Positions 36,201-48,777 of a stretch of DNA of 64,000 nt are shown piece after piece (the first letter of the stretch is position 1; every line of letters begins with the position of its first letter). Below the pieces are notes generated by a model. The model did not search any database, had not been told where the DNA came from, and saw only the letters and a list, made by a program, of their open reading frames with translations. The stretch spans positions 74,057,100 to 74,121,099 of the forward strand of contig OZ026620.1 of assembly GCA_964020975.1 (NCBI GenBank). The letters run 5' to 3'. Source of the DNA: Hermodice carunculata. Its lineage: Eukaryota; Annelida; Polychaeta; Eunicida; Amphinomidae. The position numbers and the translations under genes are program-made.

Positions 36201-37102
36201 TTTCCGTGTCCAAAATCTAATTATAAGTAAATTTTGTGACTTTTTTCAGTTCCTTTTAGATTGTCTATTTGGCGCTTACCTCTATTTATGTAGTCTTCTA
36301 CACCAAGAGAGTCATGTAAAATTTGTTTCCATTTAACAGGTAAAGCTTTCATGACTCTGAAATATACAAAAAATCTGTATTTAAGTTCCATTTGTGCATA
36401 CACCTTTGACATTTAATTCCTGAATAAATCTCTCTTCTGGCAACGCTGAAGCCAAATAAGTTAAGTGAGGAAGAACTAAAGATTTGATTATTTGAACCCT
36501 ACCTTTCACTGACGAGTCTCTGCTTTGCCAAATATTTAAAATATGTTTAAATTTTAATGATTTGTCTCTGAAGTTGGAACAAAATCATTATTCTATTATC
36601 AGTAGAAATTTAAATACCGAAATTGTCACTCCATCGGTCCATTTCATTTTTAAAATTCGTCTAATAATATATCTTTATTTTTTTCTGCTTTATCCTAATT
36701 TGTAAACCTGACATTCTTTGAATGAGTAAAAGATTCCTCATAATATTCTATAATGTACTTGAAGTAACGATACTGGTCTATTATTTTTAAATATGATGTC
36801 TCTTTATTTTTGAGAAAAGTGTCTATATTCCATGTTTGTGAAGTATTAAAAATTCTCCAGACTGAGAAGCGTCAGCTATTACACTCATGAAGTGGGTTTT
36901 TATATCATTCCAAAGATTTTTGTAGAATTCAAGTGGCAGACCATCAGAAACTGGGCTTTATAATTTGCTATACATTTTATGGTACTAGCTATTTCCTCTG
37001 CTGTTGATGGACCTTCTAAACTTTCTTTATCAGCCCAAAATACTGAAGTTCTATACTGTTCTTGTTTTGAAGTATAACTTTGTAATGCGATTTTTGTCAC
37101 TT

Positions 37103-37169
<67 letters not shown>

Positions 37170-37640
37170 TCAGTTTTTCGCCTAATTCATATCATCTTGC
37201 TCTACTTCTAATTATAACTCCTTTTACTTTTTCTTTATGATTTTTTTTTGGGGGGGGGGCGGGGGTGAATTCATCATGATTCTGATAATCTGAGTGAACA
37301 TCTGAAATATGTTGTTATAATTTGCTGCATTCTCAATCGCAATTTTTCAATCTCAATTTTGAAATCGGTTTCCTTTTTTCATGTGTAACCTATAGTGACA
37401 CTCCTTATATCGGACTAGTTAGTTTCTCACAATAATCTGGTACTTTTCTTTGTATTTTCATGTATAGCTACTTCTTGGATGTATTCTTTTATTAAATATA
37501 TTTTACCCATATCCACTAAATGAGAGGTATTTAACTTCCAGAATTCAGGTCCGATAGGTTGAAGATCAAATTTCATAGAAATAAAAACTCTACAGAACCA
37601 GTAAGAAAGCCTTGAACCATTTGTGATTCCTCAACAAGTG
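36201..37640 (-). mobile_element. L1-like LINE fragment with internal deletion
   Basis: The minus strand gives GPEFWKLNTS near 37545 (linker after the endonuclease), then EGPSTAEEIASTIK near 36990 at the start of reverse transcriptase, then RVQIIKSLVLP-like and KALPVKWKQILHDSLG (near 36300) from the C-terminal part. The catalytic centre between about 36840 and 36650 is missing, so the copy has an internal deletion. A (CA)n-(TA)n run and a G-rich run interrupt it. The same strand and style as the LINE at 2264-4905 suggest a related family. Confidence 0.6.
37103..37170. repeat. (CA)n-(TA)n compound microsatellite
   Basis: About 21 CA units followed by about 12 TA units, inside the LINE fragment. 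Confidence 0.95.
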
Positions 37641-38149
37641 AACTTAATCCAAATAAAATTAAGAAATAATCCAGCCGACACTGTATCAGTTAGGGTCTTT
37701 TAGCGTGCCATATGCACTGTTTACTGTCTTGACTTAGTTCTCGCCATTTATCCACCAGTAAAGTTTTTTTTTTTTCATCCGGCTGTTTATTACAGCCCTA
37801 GATGTACAATGAGTGTTTAGCTTGCCTCCAACCCGATATTTAAGAGGACAGGCATTGCCCTTGCAATCCTCTAAATGTAAGGACTAAACACAGTACTGTC
37901 GTGGTTATATTTGTTTCTTCACTGTCCTGTCATGATCAACCCTTAGAGCTCTGGAGAAAACCTAGAATGGGCCAGAGGAGTGAAACAAAGACGAATCCCT
38001 GATGATTTGTGGAATGTCTGCCTTATATGTGCATATGCAAGGGAGGCTGAACTTTTTTGCAGTGAAAAGTCTAAACACTGGTATGGCTGATATTGTTTGC
38101 AAGGGGCAAAATACACACTAGTGTATGCGCTGGAACATTCATATGGATG

Positions 38150-38358
38150 TAAAGTTAACAACATAAGAATATTAATTCTTCAATCCAGTCTATGGAAATG
38201 CCCACCAGTGTCAGTATTCAGCCCCACCTGTTACAACATCACCGTGGGTCCTCACAAAACCTTTTCGAAGTTGTTTCAATGGGTAAGAGGGCGATCGTGC
38301 AAAAGCTCAATAGGTCAAATCCCACAGGAGACTGACAAAAAATTATAGTATTTTTTAT
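38150..38358 (+). repeat. tRNA-derived SINE (copy 2), abutting caspase exon 3
   Basis: Diverged copy of the SINE at 4040-4312. It shares GGAA(A/G)TGCCC, ATCACCGTGGGT, the degraded tRNA-like head (GGTAAGAGGGCGATCG) and a degraded B box (TCAAATCCC). It also shares an A/T-rich tail like the first copy's TTATCGTATTTTT. The tail runs to about 38358, two or three bases from the splice donor of caspase exon 3, which is on the other strand. Confidence 0.55.
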
Positions 38359-38361
38359 TAC

Positions 38362-38475
38362 CTTCTTGTGTGGCAAATGCAAGTAGAAAGTCAGTGTCTG
38401 TAGGCTGTAGCTGATAGGTAATTGGCTTGGAATCAGTAGCATCAACTGGACACTTAATCCCTGAATCTTTTCTGG
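38362..38475 (-). CDS. Caspase, exon 3 (end of p20, linker, start of p10)
   Basis: Residues 135-172: ARKDSGIKCPVDATDSKPIT then YQLQPTDTDFLLAFATQE. The first part is the linker after the catalytic Cys; DTDFLLAFAT is the opening beta strand of p10. Asp residues at CPVD and DATD are natural candidates for the cleavage that separates the subunits. The acceptor is excellent (GTTTTGTTGTTTCGCAG|CC) and the donor is AAG|GTAATA. It enters and leaves in phase 1, matching exons 2 and 4. Intron 2 upstream is 18,798 bases. Confidence 0.88.
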
Positions 38476-40440
38476 CTGCGAAACAACAAAACAAAACATG
38501 ATCATGCGCGTTGCGACAAAAGCAGCACTGACAATTCAATAACTATACTTTTCTCAAAGGAATCTCTCTCTGGAAGTAGTTCATTCTAAATGTTTCTTGC
38601 ATATCTGGCTATTGTTCTTTTGTGGGCCAGGTCATCCAAGTAAATCAGCATAATTAAGCACTGTATGGTTATGGAAATATGAGAAGTGTCCCCATAATCC
38701 ATCTATGTATGAATATTTGATGAATAAATGTGCTTAAAAAGCCATTGTAAGCTATTGGTTTAAATATGTTAAAAGAAATCTGAAACCATAATTTGTACGG
38801 TGTACAAATCTACAGCACTTCGTAGATGTGCATATTGTTGCACAGATCATGCACAGAAAAATATCAAAACAAATTTGCTATTTTGAAACTTGAAAAGTTA
38901 CTCAACTAACAGCATGTTTCTGTGATTCCTATCATTTTGAGGTGAGCAACAGAATTTAGCATTGGCAATCTGTGACGAATAGTGTTTCTGGCACTCATTG
39001 TCGGATTTCGTAGCAACCCATACAAAAATGTTTCATTTGCAGCTTTTTTTTTTTTTTTTTTGCTGCATACCATAACAGTACCTTAGCAACAAGGATTGCT
39101 GACCAACCTTGCAACTTAGCTGCAATGACTTTGTTTCTGTCCAGCCTAGTGACAGCTTAGTGGGCACATACTTTGTTTCAGCTTTCACAAACTTTAAATG
39201 TAAGATTAACAAACATTTAGAATGAAATCTATATTCCCATAACATGTATAAAAAATTGAATTGTTTATTGAGAATTCGTCAGAAAGTATAAATTTAGATT
39301 TAACAGTTATTAAGTTTTTCAAATTTTATCCAAAGATAATGACAAATAATTTTTAAACATCTTTAAAAAGGGATCGATAGAGTACAAAGTTTTAAGTCTA
39401 AATCAGAATTTAAAATAAAATAATTGCTTTCTATCTGACTTACTCTTAAGTCAATCAGTAACAACAAAGACTTTATAAAACCAATTTTCCGGAAACATGT
39501 AAATTATATAACCATAGCAATGAAAGACAATGGAGAGTCAACTAGCTGTATCCAGTTCGTGAGTACAAAACGCCAGCTAATGGAATATTACTTAGCGGCA
39601 GCTTATTCACAAACAAGCGGCTACTTAGCAGCAGACCAGCCAGTGGGAGCATCTAGTATCATCTCAGCTGCAAACCAGCGGCTAATAAGTCAAAGACCAG
39701 GTTAAGAAATTTTTTCCTTACTTGGCAGAATACCTGCTAAAAGGAGCATCTAGAGGCAGCTGAGCCACAAACTAGCGGCTAATTATCCGCAATTTTAACA
39801 TACACCAGTGGCCCGTTTTTCTTATTACTTAGCCCCAAGGTCATTTGCATAGTCAAATTTCATCCAGCGACCACTTAGCTGAAAAATCGTAGATAAGTAT
39901 CCACCAGCTAGCAGGAACACTTAGCAGCAAGGCCCTTTTTATAAGGGGTGCTTGGCAAAAGCAACAATATCCAGCAACTAATGTGACAAACATCACACCA
40001 TTGTTCACCAATGTCAGGTTATCTATATCACAGACTTTTTTGCGTTCTTTCCAATGGAGTTGTAATGACAAGCACAGTCACATATGCCAAAGTTGTATTT
40101 TCCAATTCCTTATAGAACACATGCATATAACAAAGCGTATCTATTTCTCTTCGAATGGAAATAATAGTTCTATTTCAGTTAAATTTTACGTTTGGGAGTG
40201 ATTTATCATTTTCTATTGTGAAATTAAAAAGTAGTTACTGACTGTAGATCACATTTACCTGAACATTGTTACAACTAAATTGTGATGTGCCTGCATCAGT
40301 GATGAAGTGTATTAAGGTGAAAACAAAATCTAATGAGGAATGTTGATTATATGCCACACAAGACTTGAAACAACTGCCAGGAAGGTCAACAAACATAGCA
40401 TGCCAGGTCACCATTGAAAGTATAGGCTGATGGCATATTT
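38476..40440. other. Caspase intron 2, proximal part
   Basis: AT-rich DNA with no gene. Between about 39095 and 39940 the words ACTTAGC and AGCGGCTA recur many times in loosely similar surroundings, like a worn short-unit array. Confidence 0.4.
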
Positions 40441-40450
40441 GTGCAATGAA

Positions 40451-40630
40451 TACCCAATTAAGCATAGAATGAATAGAATCTTACATGGCAAGAGAGTTAG
40501 TTTTTCTGTTTCATTTGTGATCGTTGCCGTTGGGGAAAAGCATTTATGAACTTTGGTCATTCCTAATTTTCCCCAGTAGCAGCAATCCTGTGTGAGAAAA
40601 AAAAGGGTAACTCACTCTCAGCCACTTAAT
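40451..40630. repeat. Old foldback (palindromic) element
   Basis: The left arm ATCTTACATGGCAAGAGAG...GTTGGGGAAAA and the right arm TTTTCCCCAGTAGCAGC... CTCACTCTCAGCCA are imperfect inverses. The left arm matches the arms of the sharper palindrome at 45315-45477. Confidence 0.55.
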
Positions 40631-42572
40631 ATTCTCCAGTTAAAAATTCTATGAGATATCCCTGGCAAAAAATTGTCTGATTTGTGGTCATGCAACAGCA
40701 TTCCTTTTAACTGAGCCCACAGAACAGGTCACTGAGCATGCACTGGTACATGTGGTTCATATGCATGTCTTGCACAATATAAATCTGTTAGAAGTTGCAT
40801 ACCAAATTGCACTGGAAATGGGTTTGGAATACCTGTATATTGCATGCAAATTTCACAAATTATACATACCAGGAACTATATGCCAAAAATATATTACTAC
40901 CATGTTTTTTTCCAGTCAAAAGAGCCATCAGTGACGTAACAACCACCCATGCCAAGGCCTCTGTGTTGGGGCATAATGTAAGGCAATCAAGTTGAGTTCA
41001 CTCACTTGATTGTCCCCAAAACAGTCAGTTTTGTGGTGCCATCTCATAGTCCTTTCTAGATCCACTGGTGACTCTGAGTGTGCATCATCCTTCCTCTTTG
41101 GGCACCATTATTGGCTTGCTCATTCAAGTTAGGAGCTCCACAAACTGAATGGTGCCTCCATGTTTAGATCAAAGAGACAAGGCCGGTAGTGACTTCCAGG
41201 CAATTGCTGCTTGGCAGCATGTGCAGCATTTGTTTTCTAAGCCTGCCTATACTTCGTTAAGGGTCGCTTATATTTGACCTACATATGCCTGTGAGAAAAA
41301 TGGAAGAAGAACTAGAAGGTGTAGCTTGAAACCGTTCTTTTCCAAGATAGCATTTTGGAGGGTTTAATCACAGATGGAGGGGGGACAATGGTAATCAGGC
41401 ATCAGTAGTTGGCAGCATGCTGTAGGTGTGGAACCAGATACTTCTTTTATTTTTTCCTTGTTGCATGGCAGACAGAGCAAGGACTCATGGAGTCACCACC
41501 CTGGGATCACGATCACTGCTTTGGTTGCCTCTAATAACTTGTCCATGTGTGCTCTCTTAAATACACAAAGGGTTTGTGTTATGTGGGGAAGGACTCTTGT
41601 CCTCTTCCCCTGCACCAACACTGGGTATGTGAAGTGAGGAAGAGATCACTTTATGTGGAGTACTCAACACCACCCAGATGAAGTCTGTGGCTCCTTGGCC
41701 ACTGATTCTGGACTCTCCTCAGTCTTGTAGACATCAGCCAGGACTCAGCAGCAGCTATGGATCTGATCCAGCACCTGTTTTCCTCCCGCTAGTCTACCAC
41801 TTGGGATTCACATCTGAAGAGGCATGCTAAGCACAAGTTGGACCATCCAAAATCTTGGTGCCCTCAATCAAAGTGCTCAGAGTCCAAACCTCGCAAGTTG
41901 GTAAAGCCTGAGTGGAAACACATGGGTTCCTGTCCAGGCATCTTGGAACCTCGACCAGTCTGAGCTCCCAAATCATAAGTTCAAGCATACTGGAACACTG
42001 AAGCCAGGCTAGACCTCTCAAGCTCCCTGGTCTGAGAGCTTAGCTAGTTAGTCCAGGCACGCAAAAGCAAGGTGGGGTGCACCCTGGTCTGTGGTGGTGC
42101 CTTCCACCGTGAGTGTACTGTCAGCTTCTGTAGGGATTGCCCCCTCTGCGAACTGAGTGCCACATTTGAAGCTCCTACTTCAGTGCTTCCTGCGCTTTTT
42201 ATACAGACAGAGCATCTTGCAATCCCCAGGGCTACATAATTCTCCGAACTCCAACTGAACCCCTCCTGCCTGCAAAAGTCTTAGCTGATGGCTGCTGTGC
42301 CTCCCGTCCTGAGCCTTTCACAGGCTTAAGAGTTTTTGCAACTCCAACAAGCTCTGAGCCAGCAGGAGCTGTGGCCCCACACCAAGTGTTCTTTAAGCGC
42401 ATCCCCTCTCCAGCACCACCTGGGGCAAGAAGGTTGGAACATGCAGTGATTGAGGCTACAACTTCCATGAAAGTTTTCGCTGCACTTTCACACAGCTTGC
42501 TGTCAGATTTTTTGCTGTCACAGGCTGCCTGCCCATCATCCACAGACGATACAATCTTAACCCTTTCACTTC

Positions 42573-42640
42573 GGGGTCCGCGTGTTACACGGACCCCAGA
42601 CTTGATACGTTGCCGTCGGGGTCCGCGTATTGAGCGGACC
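42573..42640. repeat. Two subterminal hairpins at the left piggyBac end
   Basis: GGGGTCCG (42573-42580) pairs with CGGACCCC (42590-42597), and GGTCCGC (42620-42626) pairs with GCGGACC (42634-42640). Both contain GGGTCCGCGT, so the hairpin unit is duplicated. Subterminal repeats of this kind can be transposase binding sites; that role is inference. Confidence 0.6.
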
Positions 42641-43683
42641 AGTGTTTTTACTTTCCTATTTGTGAGATACTTGTCCAGAATTAGCCAGATATACTTTAAA
42701 ATACATTCTAAGAGTATGAGTGCGTCAATCGTGGGTTGAAATGCCGATTGTGAACGCTTGGGGTGGATATAGCGGGGTTTTATGAGTGGACAGTGAGCGC
42801 ACCTGTTCATTTTGCCACGTGACAAGAGAGGTCAAGCAGGGTCACTCCACAGGATGGCAACCCAACGATGCTACACGGCAGAAGACGTGGTGGATTTGCT
42901 GTTCAGCGAAGGTTCGGATGTGGACAATGAGTCTGAAAGCGAAGGTAATGTAATACAGGGAGCTTCTTAAAGGGTGCAGATGCTAAATTTTGTTGTATTT
43001 TTTGACATTCCATTGAAAATGTTATGTTTATAAGGAGGCATGCCAAACGACCATTGGACGTCTACTTCTGGTGATCGTCATCAAAACAGCCCAAGTCAAA
43101 ATGAATACTTGTCAACGTTGTTGTTTGCCGAGGCTGTCAAAAATATTCCATTGAAATAGAAGTTGTCATGGGGATAAATTTAAAAATTTACACGAGTATG
43201 TGAGGTATTATGGCCAAATGACGGTGTCAAATCCAATCTAACGTGCAGGTGGGCGATAATGAAATAACACAGTGAACAAGGCCTGAATGAGACACCGGTC
43301 ACCACTGTCACGCTTATGTGAAAACAGGATTGTAGGGGGGATTAAATCATGCATGTGGAGTGAATATGCAGTTTGTCATTAGTTATCTGGTACCAACTTT
43401 GTGGAGCAATACGGCAATAGATAGAATTTAGGTTGTTTTGCCAAAATTGCGCTGCTAAAGTACTTAGGACCTTTGTCGTCACTGGTGCCGGTAGTCCAAA
43501 AAAAATGCTATTCTTGAACGATTTCTTGGTGGAATTAGTTAGGAAAAATTGTACAATTTAAATTGTTTATATTATCATTGCTTGGGCTTACACGTTAGTT
43601 TATTTTCAGATAGCTCAGTGGAAGGGAATGACACATCCAGAGGCAGAGGTGAGAAGTCCACGGAAACCAGTACTGCTGAAGGA

Positions 43684-43704
43684 GTGTGTGTGTGTGTGTG
43701 TGTT
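43684..43704. repeat. (GT)n following exon 2
   Basis: Short GT run in the intron after piggyBac exon 2. Similar GT runs directly follow exon 3 (44840-44864) and, briefly, exon 4. Confidence 0.8.
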
Positions 43705-44839
43705 TCAGTGGGCCTGCACGTATGTTCTTTTGTAGGAAATACCTCATTTTATGGGCACAATTGCTCTATGCATCTGTCTGCACATTACAATAAAGTGTAT
43801 GTCTATCTGGCTTTATTCCTGTGCACAATTTTTCTGTTGCACAACTACCAGTATAATTGTGGGTTTTTTTGTTTTTTTTTTGTACGGTAGCTCCCACTCA
43901 CTATGTAAAAACTGTGTAATAGACCTGTTCATAGGACTCGGGTTTATTCGGTTTACTTCGGGAAGCGCACCCTGCTTTGTTTACATTTTGTGCTCGGCCA
44001 CGATGGCCAGATTACACGTGGAAGCATAAGAAAGTAAAACACAAAATGTGCTTGGATTCAACGAAAAATCAAACCATCAGCAATCTATAAATGCACGTTT
44101 CACCACTGATGTGACAATTTAGGTAAAAGATTTGCACTGTTCAACACAATGCATGCTGTAATCACTAGCGTTTGCCGTGGCATCCGTTGTGAAAATATGA
44201 TGGCGTGGGCCCGACTCGGCTACTTGCTGATTGGACGATCAGGCCAACAGTGGAATACATAATTAATTACGGTCCAGAAAAATTCGGTACAACTCGGTAT
44301 GAACAGGTCTATTGTGAAGGTGACAATGGTGTAATGGTCTATGGATGTGGGCCTCAGTAAAAACCTTAAATGAATTCAAAGAAAAAAAATTAAAAAGAGA
44401 AGAAACAGAACAAACACAACAACCAAACAAAGAGAAAGAAAAGGAAATTTAAAGTTCATCATTTAATCTGACCCAAATCAAGCCAATACGAAAATTTTGA
44501 ACCCTGAAAATCTTCGAAATTACTATCATTAGGTGTGCCATTCCTATTTCAATTCATAGGCAATCAAAATTAACAGGGCATAAAATATATCCAGTAAACA
44601 GTGAAAAAACTTTAAGCCTTTCAAAATATTCATATTTTTAAGGCACACGGTACTTTTGCTGTGAAACAAATCCCTATCAAAGTATTATTATTATTATCAT
44701 CATTATTTGCTTTGGCAGCCATGGATTCCAAAATAGAAGGAGATAAATATTGTCTGCAATTTATTTTCAGATCGTCCAGTGCAACATGACCAGGATATAG
44801 TTGTTGAGGCTGCAGATGCACGAGCCAGGCTTACAGAAG

Positions 44840-44864
<25 letters not shown>
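44840..44864. repeat. (GT)n following exon 3
   Basis: The GT run begins at the splice donor itself, so the donor GT is the first unit of the microsatellite. Confidence 0.85.
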
Positions 44865-44870
<6 letters not shown>

Positions 44871-45314
44871 TTCTTGTGTGTTTTTCATTTTTGTTTTTTA
44901 TTAGTCACAAATTCCCAAATAGAAATAAATTAACATTGTTGTCCATAATGAATTTATGTTCAGACCATTCAGTGCAACCTGATTACCAGGACATAGAGGC
45001 TGCAGAGGCAGGAGCCAGGGTAGCAGAAGGTGTGTTTCATAGTGTAAACATACATATGCCATATTGATTTATTCATTCTGGTAATAAAGTGCATCATAGA
45101 AGCACGTCCTCAACTTTTAGTCCTGGAGATCCTGATTTAAAATACAAAAATATTTCTGCTAGTAACACTTAGAAAATCATGTACCAAGGATAAAGATAGG
45201 TGTCATTTGTTGTATGTAAATATTTTTATTTTAATTTAACAAACTTAAAAGAACAGCTTAGAATTTGTGTATCCTATTAATTATAATGCACAAACAGAAA
45301 ACATATAGAAATAT

Positions 45315-45477
45315 AGAATCTTACATGGCAGTGAGTGGGTTACGATTTTTCTCTCACGAGGGATCGTTGTTGGTGGGGAAAATCACGAGTGACCGCAGGT
45401 CACGAGTGATTTTCCCCACCAACAACGATCCCGAGTGAGAGAAAAATCGTCACTCACTCACTGCCATGTAAGATTTT
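45315..45477. repeat. Near-perfect foldback palindrome
   Basis: The left arm (ATCTTACATGGCAGTGAGTG... to GTGGGGAAAATCAC) and right arm (GTGATTTTCCCCAC... to CACTGCCATGTAAGAT) are about 70 bases each with very few differences, around a GTGACCGCAGGTCAC centre that is itself palindromic. Related arms lie at 40451-40630 and 45690-45780. It lies in piggyBac intron 4 and has no coding capacity. Confidence 0.85.
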
Positions 45478-45689
45478 ATTTATTCTATGTTTAATCGAGT
45501 ATTTACCGCAAAAATTGTCGCTCTTGTTGCTTAGGTGTCGCCATTTTGAAGCGGAGACTTTTCACTTGGAAATGTCAAATCACATATACATGCACCGCGG
45601 GTGTAAACACAATATACCATTGCGCGCTTTAAATAGATCCGCATGTTCGAAATGTAAGACACTCAAAATGAAAATAACAAGACAATTCC

Positions 45690-45785
45690 ACACCAGCAAC
45701 GATCCCGAGTGAGAGAAAAATAGTAACTGGTGCCGTGTAAGATTTTGTGTATTCTGTGTTTGATTGGGTATTCATCGCGGAAAAT
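45690..45785. repeat. Solo arm of the foldback element
   Basis: CAACGATCCCGAGTGAGAG... and GTGTAAGATTTTGTGTATTC match the right arm and outer flank of the palindrome at 45315-45477. A short hairpin with CAGTGAGTT and AACTCACTG at 45975-46030 may be a further remnant. Confidence 0.55.
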
Positions 45786-46182
45786 TATACCCCAGGCCTA
45801 CTTTCAACGCCGAACTCTGGTGTGCCAGGTTTGTTTACGTTCGTCGTGGTATGTCCACGTCACGCATTCACGTATGATACTATGATCAAACCTCGCTCGT
45901 GCACATTTAATTTTGTCTAAATGTCAATTGATGCATCACGTCACAATTTACCTGTAACAATGTTTAGGTCATGCGATCTTCAGTGAGTTACTATTTCTGG
46001 ATTTCACTCCAGAAAATGATAACTCACTGCCAAACATAGAATAAATCCTGAATTGTCTATATTACATACTAATTAACTATTTAAAGTTTCAGTTTGTTGT
46101 TGGCATGAAAGCTACCAGGTAAACTCTGTATGTGAGCAAAGGGAAGGCAAAAGTACCATTAATTAGTTGCATTCTATATCAT

Positions 46183-46375
<193 letters not shown>

Positions 46376-48777
46376 GAAATTTCTCTATTGTAGACATGGA
46401 AGTGCCTGTGTCAGTGCTTCATGAAGGCTCAGCTGCAAGTGAGTTTTTGCATCATTACCCCTTATCTTCTGATGATATATTCTGTGTATACAATGGTCCT
46501 TCCTTTTTGAGGACCCTATCATGGATAACCACAAACCTTTCAGAAAAATGAATATGCCATGTCTAAATTGTATCTTCTCCATGAACATTGTTTCACAACC
46601 CTTGAAAGGCTGCCTGATTTATATAAAATCTTCTTAATGTGGCCTGGGGGTGGTCATTCAAGGCAGGGCTAATTGAGTGTTGTATGTCCAAATAGTTTTG
46701 TATTCAAGTATATGAGCACCTATTACCATGTCATTTTAAGTATGGTTGCTGTATTTTACTGTCAAAATTTACAACCGTCAAGTTTGAGGTAAGTTAATTT
46801 TTAATTTGTGCATACAGATGGTATGATTATTTTGAGAGTAGATCTGCTGATGCATTTGACAAAGCATTTTGTGTTGCTCTGGTTTATGTACTCACCCTGT
46901 GCAAAAGATTCTTACCAGGAAAACTTTCATTATGAAAAGTTACATTGTTGCAAAAAATGCGAATCATAGTTTGTAAAAAAAATGTATAGTTGTAACTACT
47001 TAGTGAATGTGTTTATTTTGTTTTTTGAATCTGTGAACTGCACATATTTTGACCTCCAAGCAAATCCAGTTTTTCATTATTCATGAAATACTGTGTGTTC
47101 AATCTTCATTTCAAAACATTCATACATTCTCATCCTGACAAAAAGTAAACTGCTGCAATGGATTTTTTAGCACACACTGCTGTGTTTACAGACATGGATG
47201 TTACTGATAACTTCCTAAGCAGTGACGAGTCTGATACTGAAATGGGTACAGCAGGTTGGTGCACCTCATTACGAAATTTCCCACTGGTGCCACCATTTAC
47301 AGGCACCCCAGGATTCAATGTTGAAATTTCTGACAATGCTTCACCCTTTGATTTCTTTGAAATGTTTATTGATCGTGATATGCTCCTGAAAATTAAGTTG
47401 GAAACAAACAGGTATGCAGCCCAGCAAATTGCAAAGTTAAGGAGAACTAATCAAATGAAACCTGGTGGTCTCCTTGTTAACTGGACCAATGTAACTTTGG
47501 ATGAATTGAGGTGTTTTTTTGCCATTGTTGTTCACATGTGTCTGGTGCAGAAACCACAGATATGTGATTACTGGTCAACCAATCCAGTTCATCAGTCAAC
47601 ATTCACAAAGCACTTGATGTCCAGGGATCGCTTTTCGAGCTATATTGCAAATACTTCACCTGAATGACAATGACCAGTATATTCCCGAGGGACAGCCAGG
47701 CCATGACCCATTGTTCAAGATAAACCCTCTATATGATGATCTCCAGCACAATTTCAGAAGTCTCTACACAGTTGAACAACATATTAGCATCGACGAGTCA
47801 ATGTGCCAATTCAGGGGGAGGGTGAAATTCAGAATATACATGCCCAAGAAATCTCACAGGTGGGGCATGAAGTTTTATCAACTTTGTGAGTCAAATTCAG
47901 GATACATTTGGGCATATGAGCTTCACAGTGGAAATGACATGGTTAGTTACAGTCCAAGAGAGGTTGTGTTGCGACTGATTGATCCTCTTTTGGACAAGGG
48001 CTACATCCTGTACACAGATGATCATTACACCAGTCCAGAACTGTTTGATCATCTTGTGGCAAGACAGACTATGGCCGTGGGAACTGTTCGGGCTAATCGC
48101 CGAGGCATGCAAGCTGAGCTCCAACAAGGCAACTTACGCCGTGGTGATATCGTATACAGGTGACAAGAAAATCTGCTGGCCCTTAGGTGGAAAGACAAAT
48201 GGGAAGTGAATATTCTCACCACCAAACACCACCCCAATATGGTTGAAGTAACACATCGTGGCTGGAGAAAGCAGAAACCAGAAGCTGTCCATGAGTACAA
48301 CACTTACATGTCTGGTGTTGATCATTCCGATTGCTTAGTTATATGCCTTTTCACAGAAAGAGCATGAAATGGTGGAAGAAGCTCTTTTTCCACATGTTTT
48401 GCATGGCTCTGGTAAATGCATATGTCTTGCACAAGAAATTCATACAGACATCTGGCCAACGAAAGATTTCTTTGGAGCAGTTCTTCATTGCTGTTTCACA
48501 AGGTTTGGTGGATGCTGCCAGAGAAGCAGTGCAAGAGGAAGGAGGAGTTGCTTCTCACGTCCATCTCATAGTGCATCCTTTTCCACCCATCGAAAAACAG
48601 GAGCATCCAAGACGAGTATGTAAGGTCTGCAATGACTGTGCCAAGAAGCAAGGACAGGGTGTTGGAAGGAGTCAAAGAAAACGACAGGACACTTATTACT
48701 GGTGTCCATCTTGTGATGTTGGCCTTTGCTTGGAGCCTTGCTTCAAGGACTATCACAGCCAAAAGAATTACTGCTAA

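Larger units (their letters stand above)
20114..38361 (-). other. Caspase intron 3 (18.2 kb, repeat-filled)
   Basis: Stretch between the donor of exon 3 and the acceptor of exon 4. It holds GAA and TA/CA microsatellites, AAGGTCA-type repeats, two MITE copies with a nested insertion, decayed LINE fragments and a SINE. Each is listed separately. No other host exon was recognised in it. Confidence 0.7.

Noticed and set aside
42232-42825. 197-codon minus-strand open frame
   Set aside because: It crosses the piggyBac left border and runs against the reading of both elements; a shadow frame.
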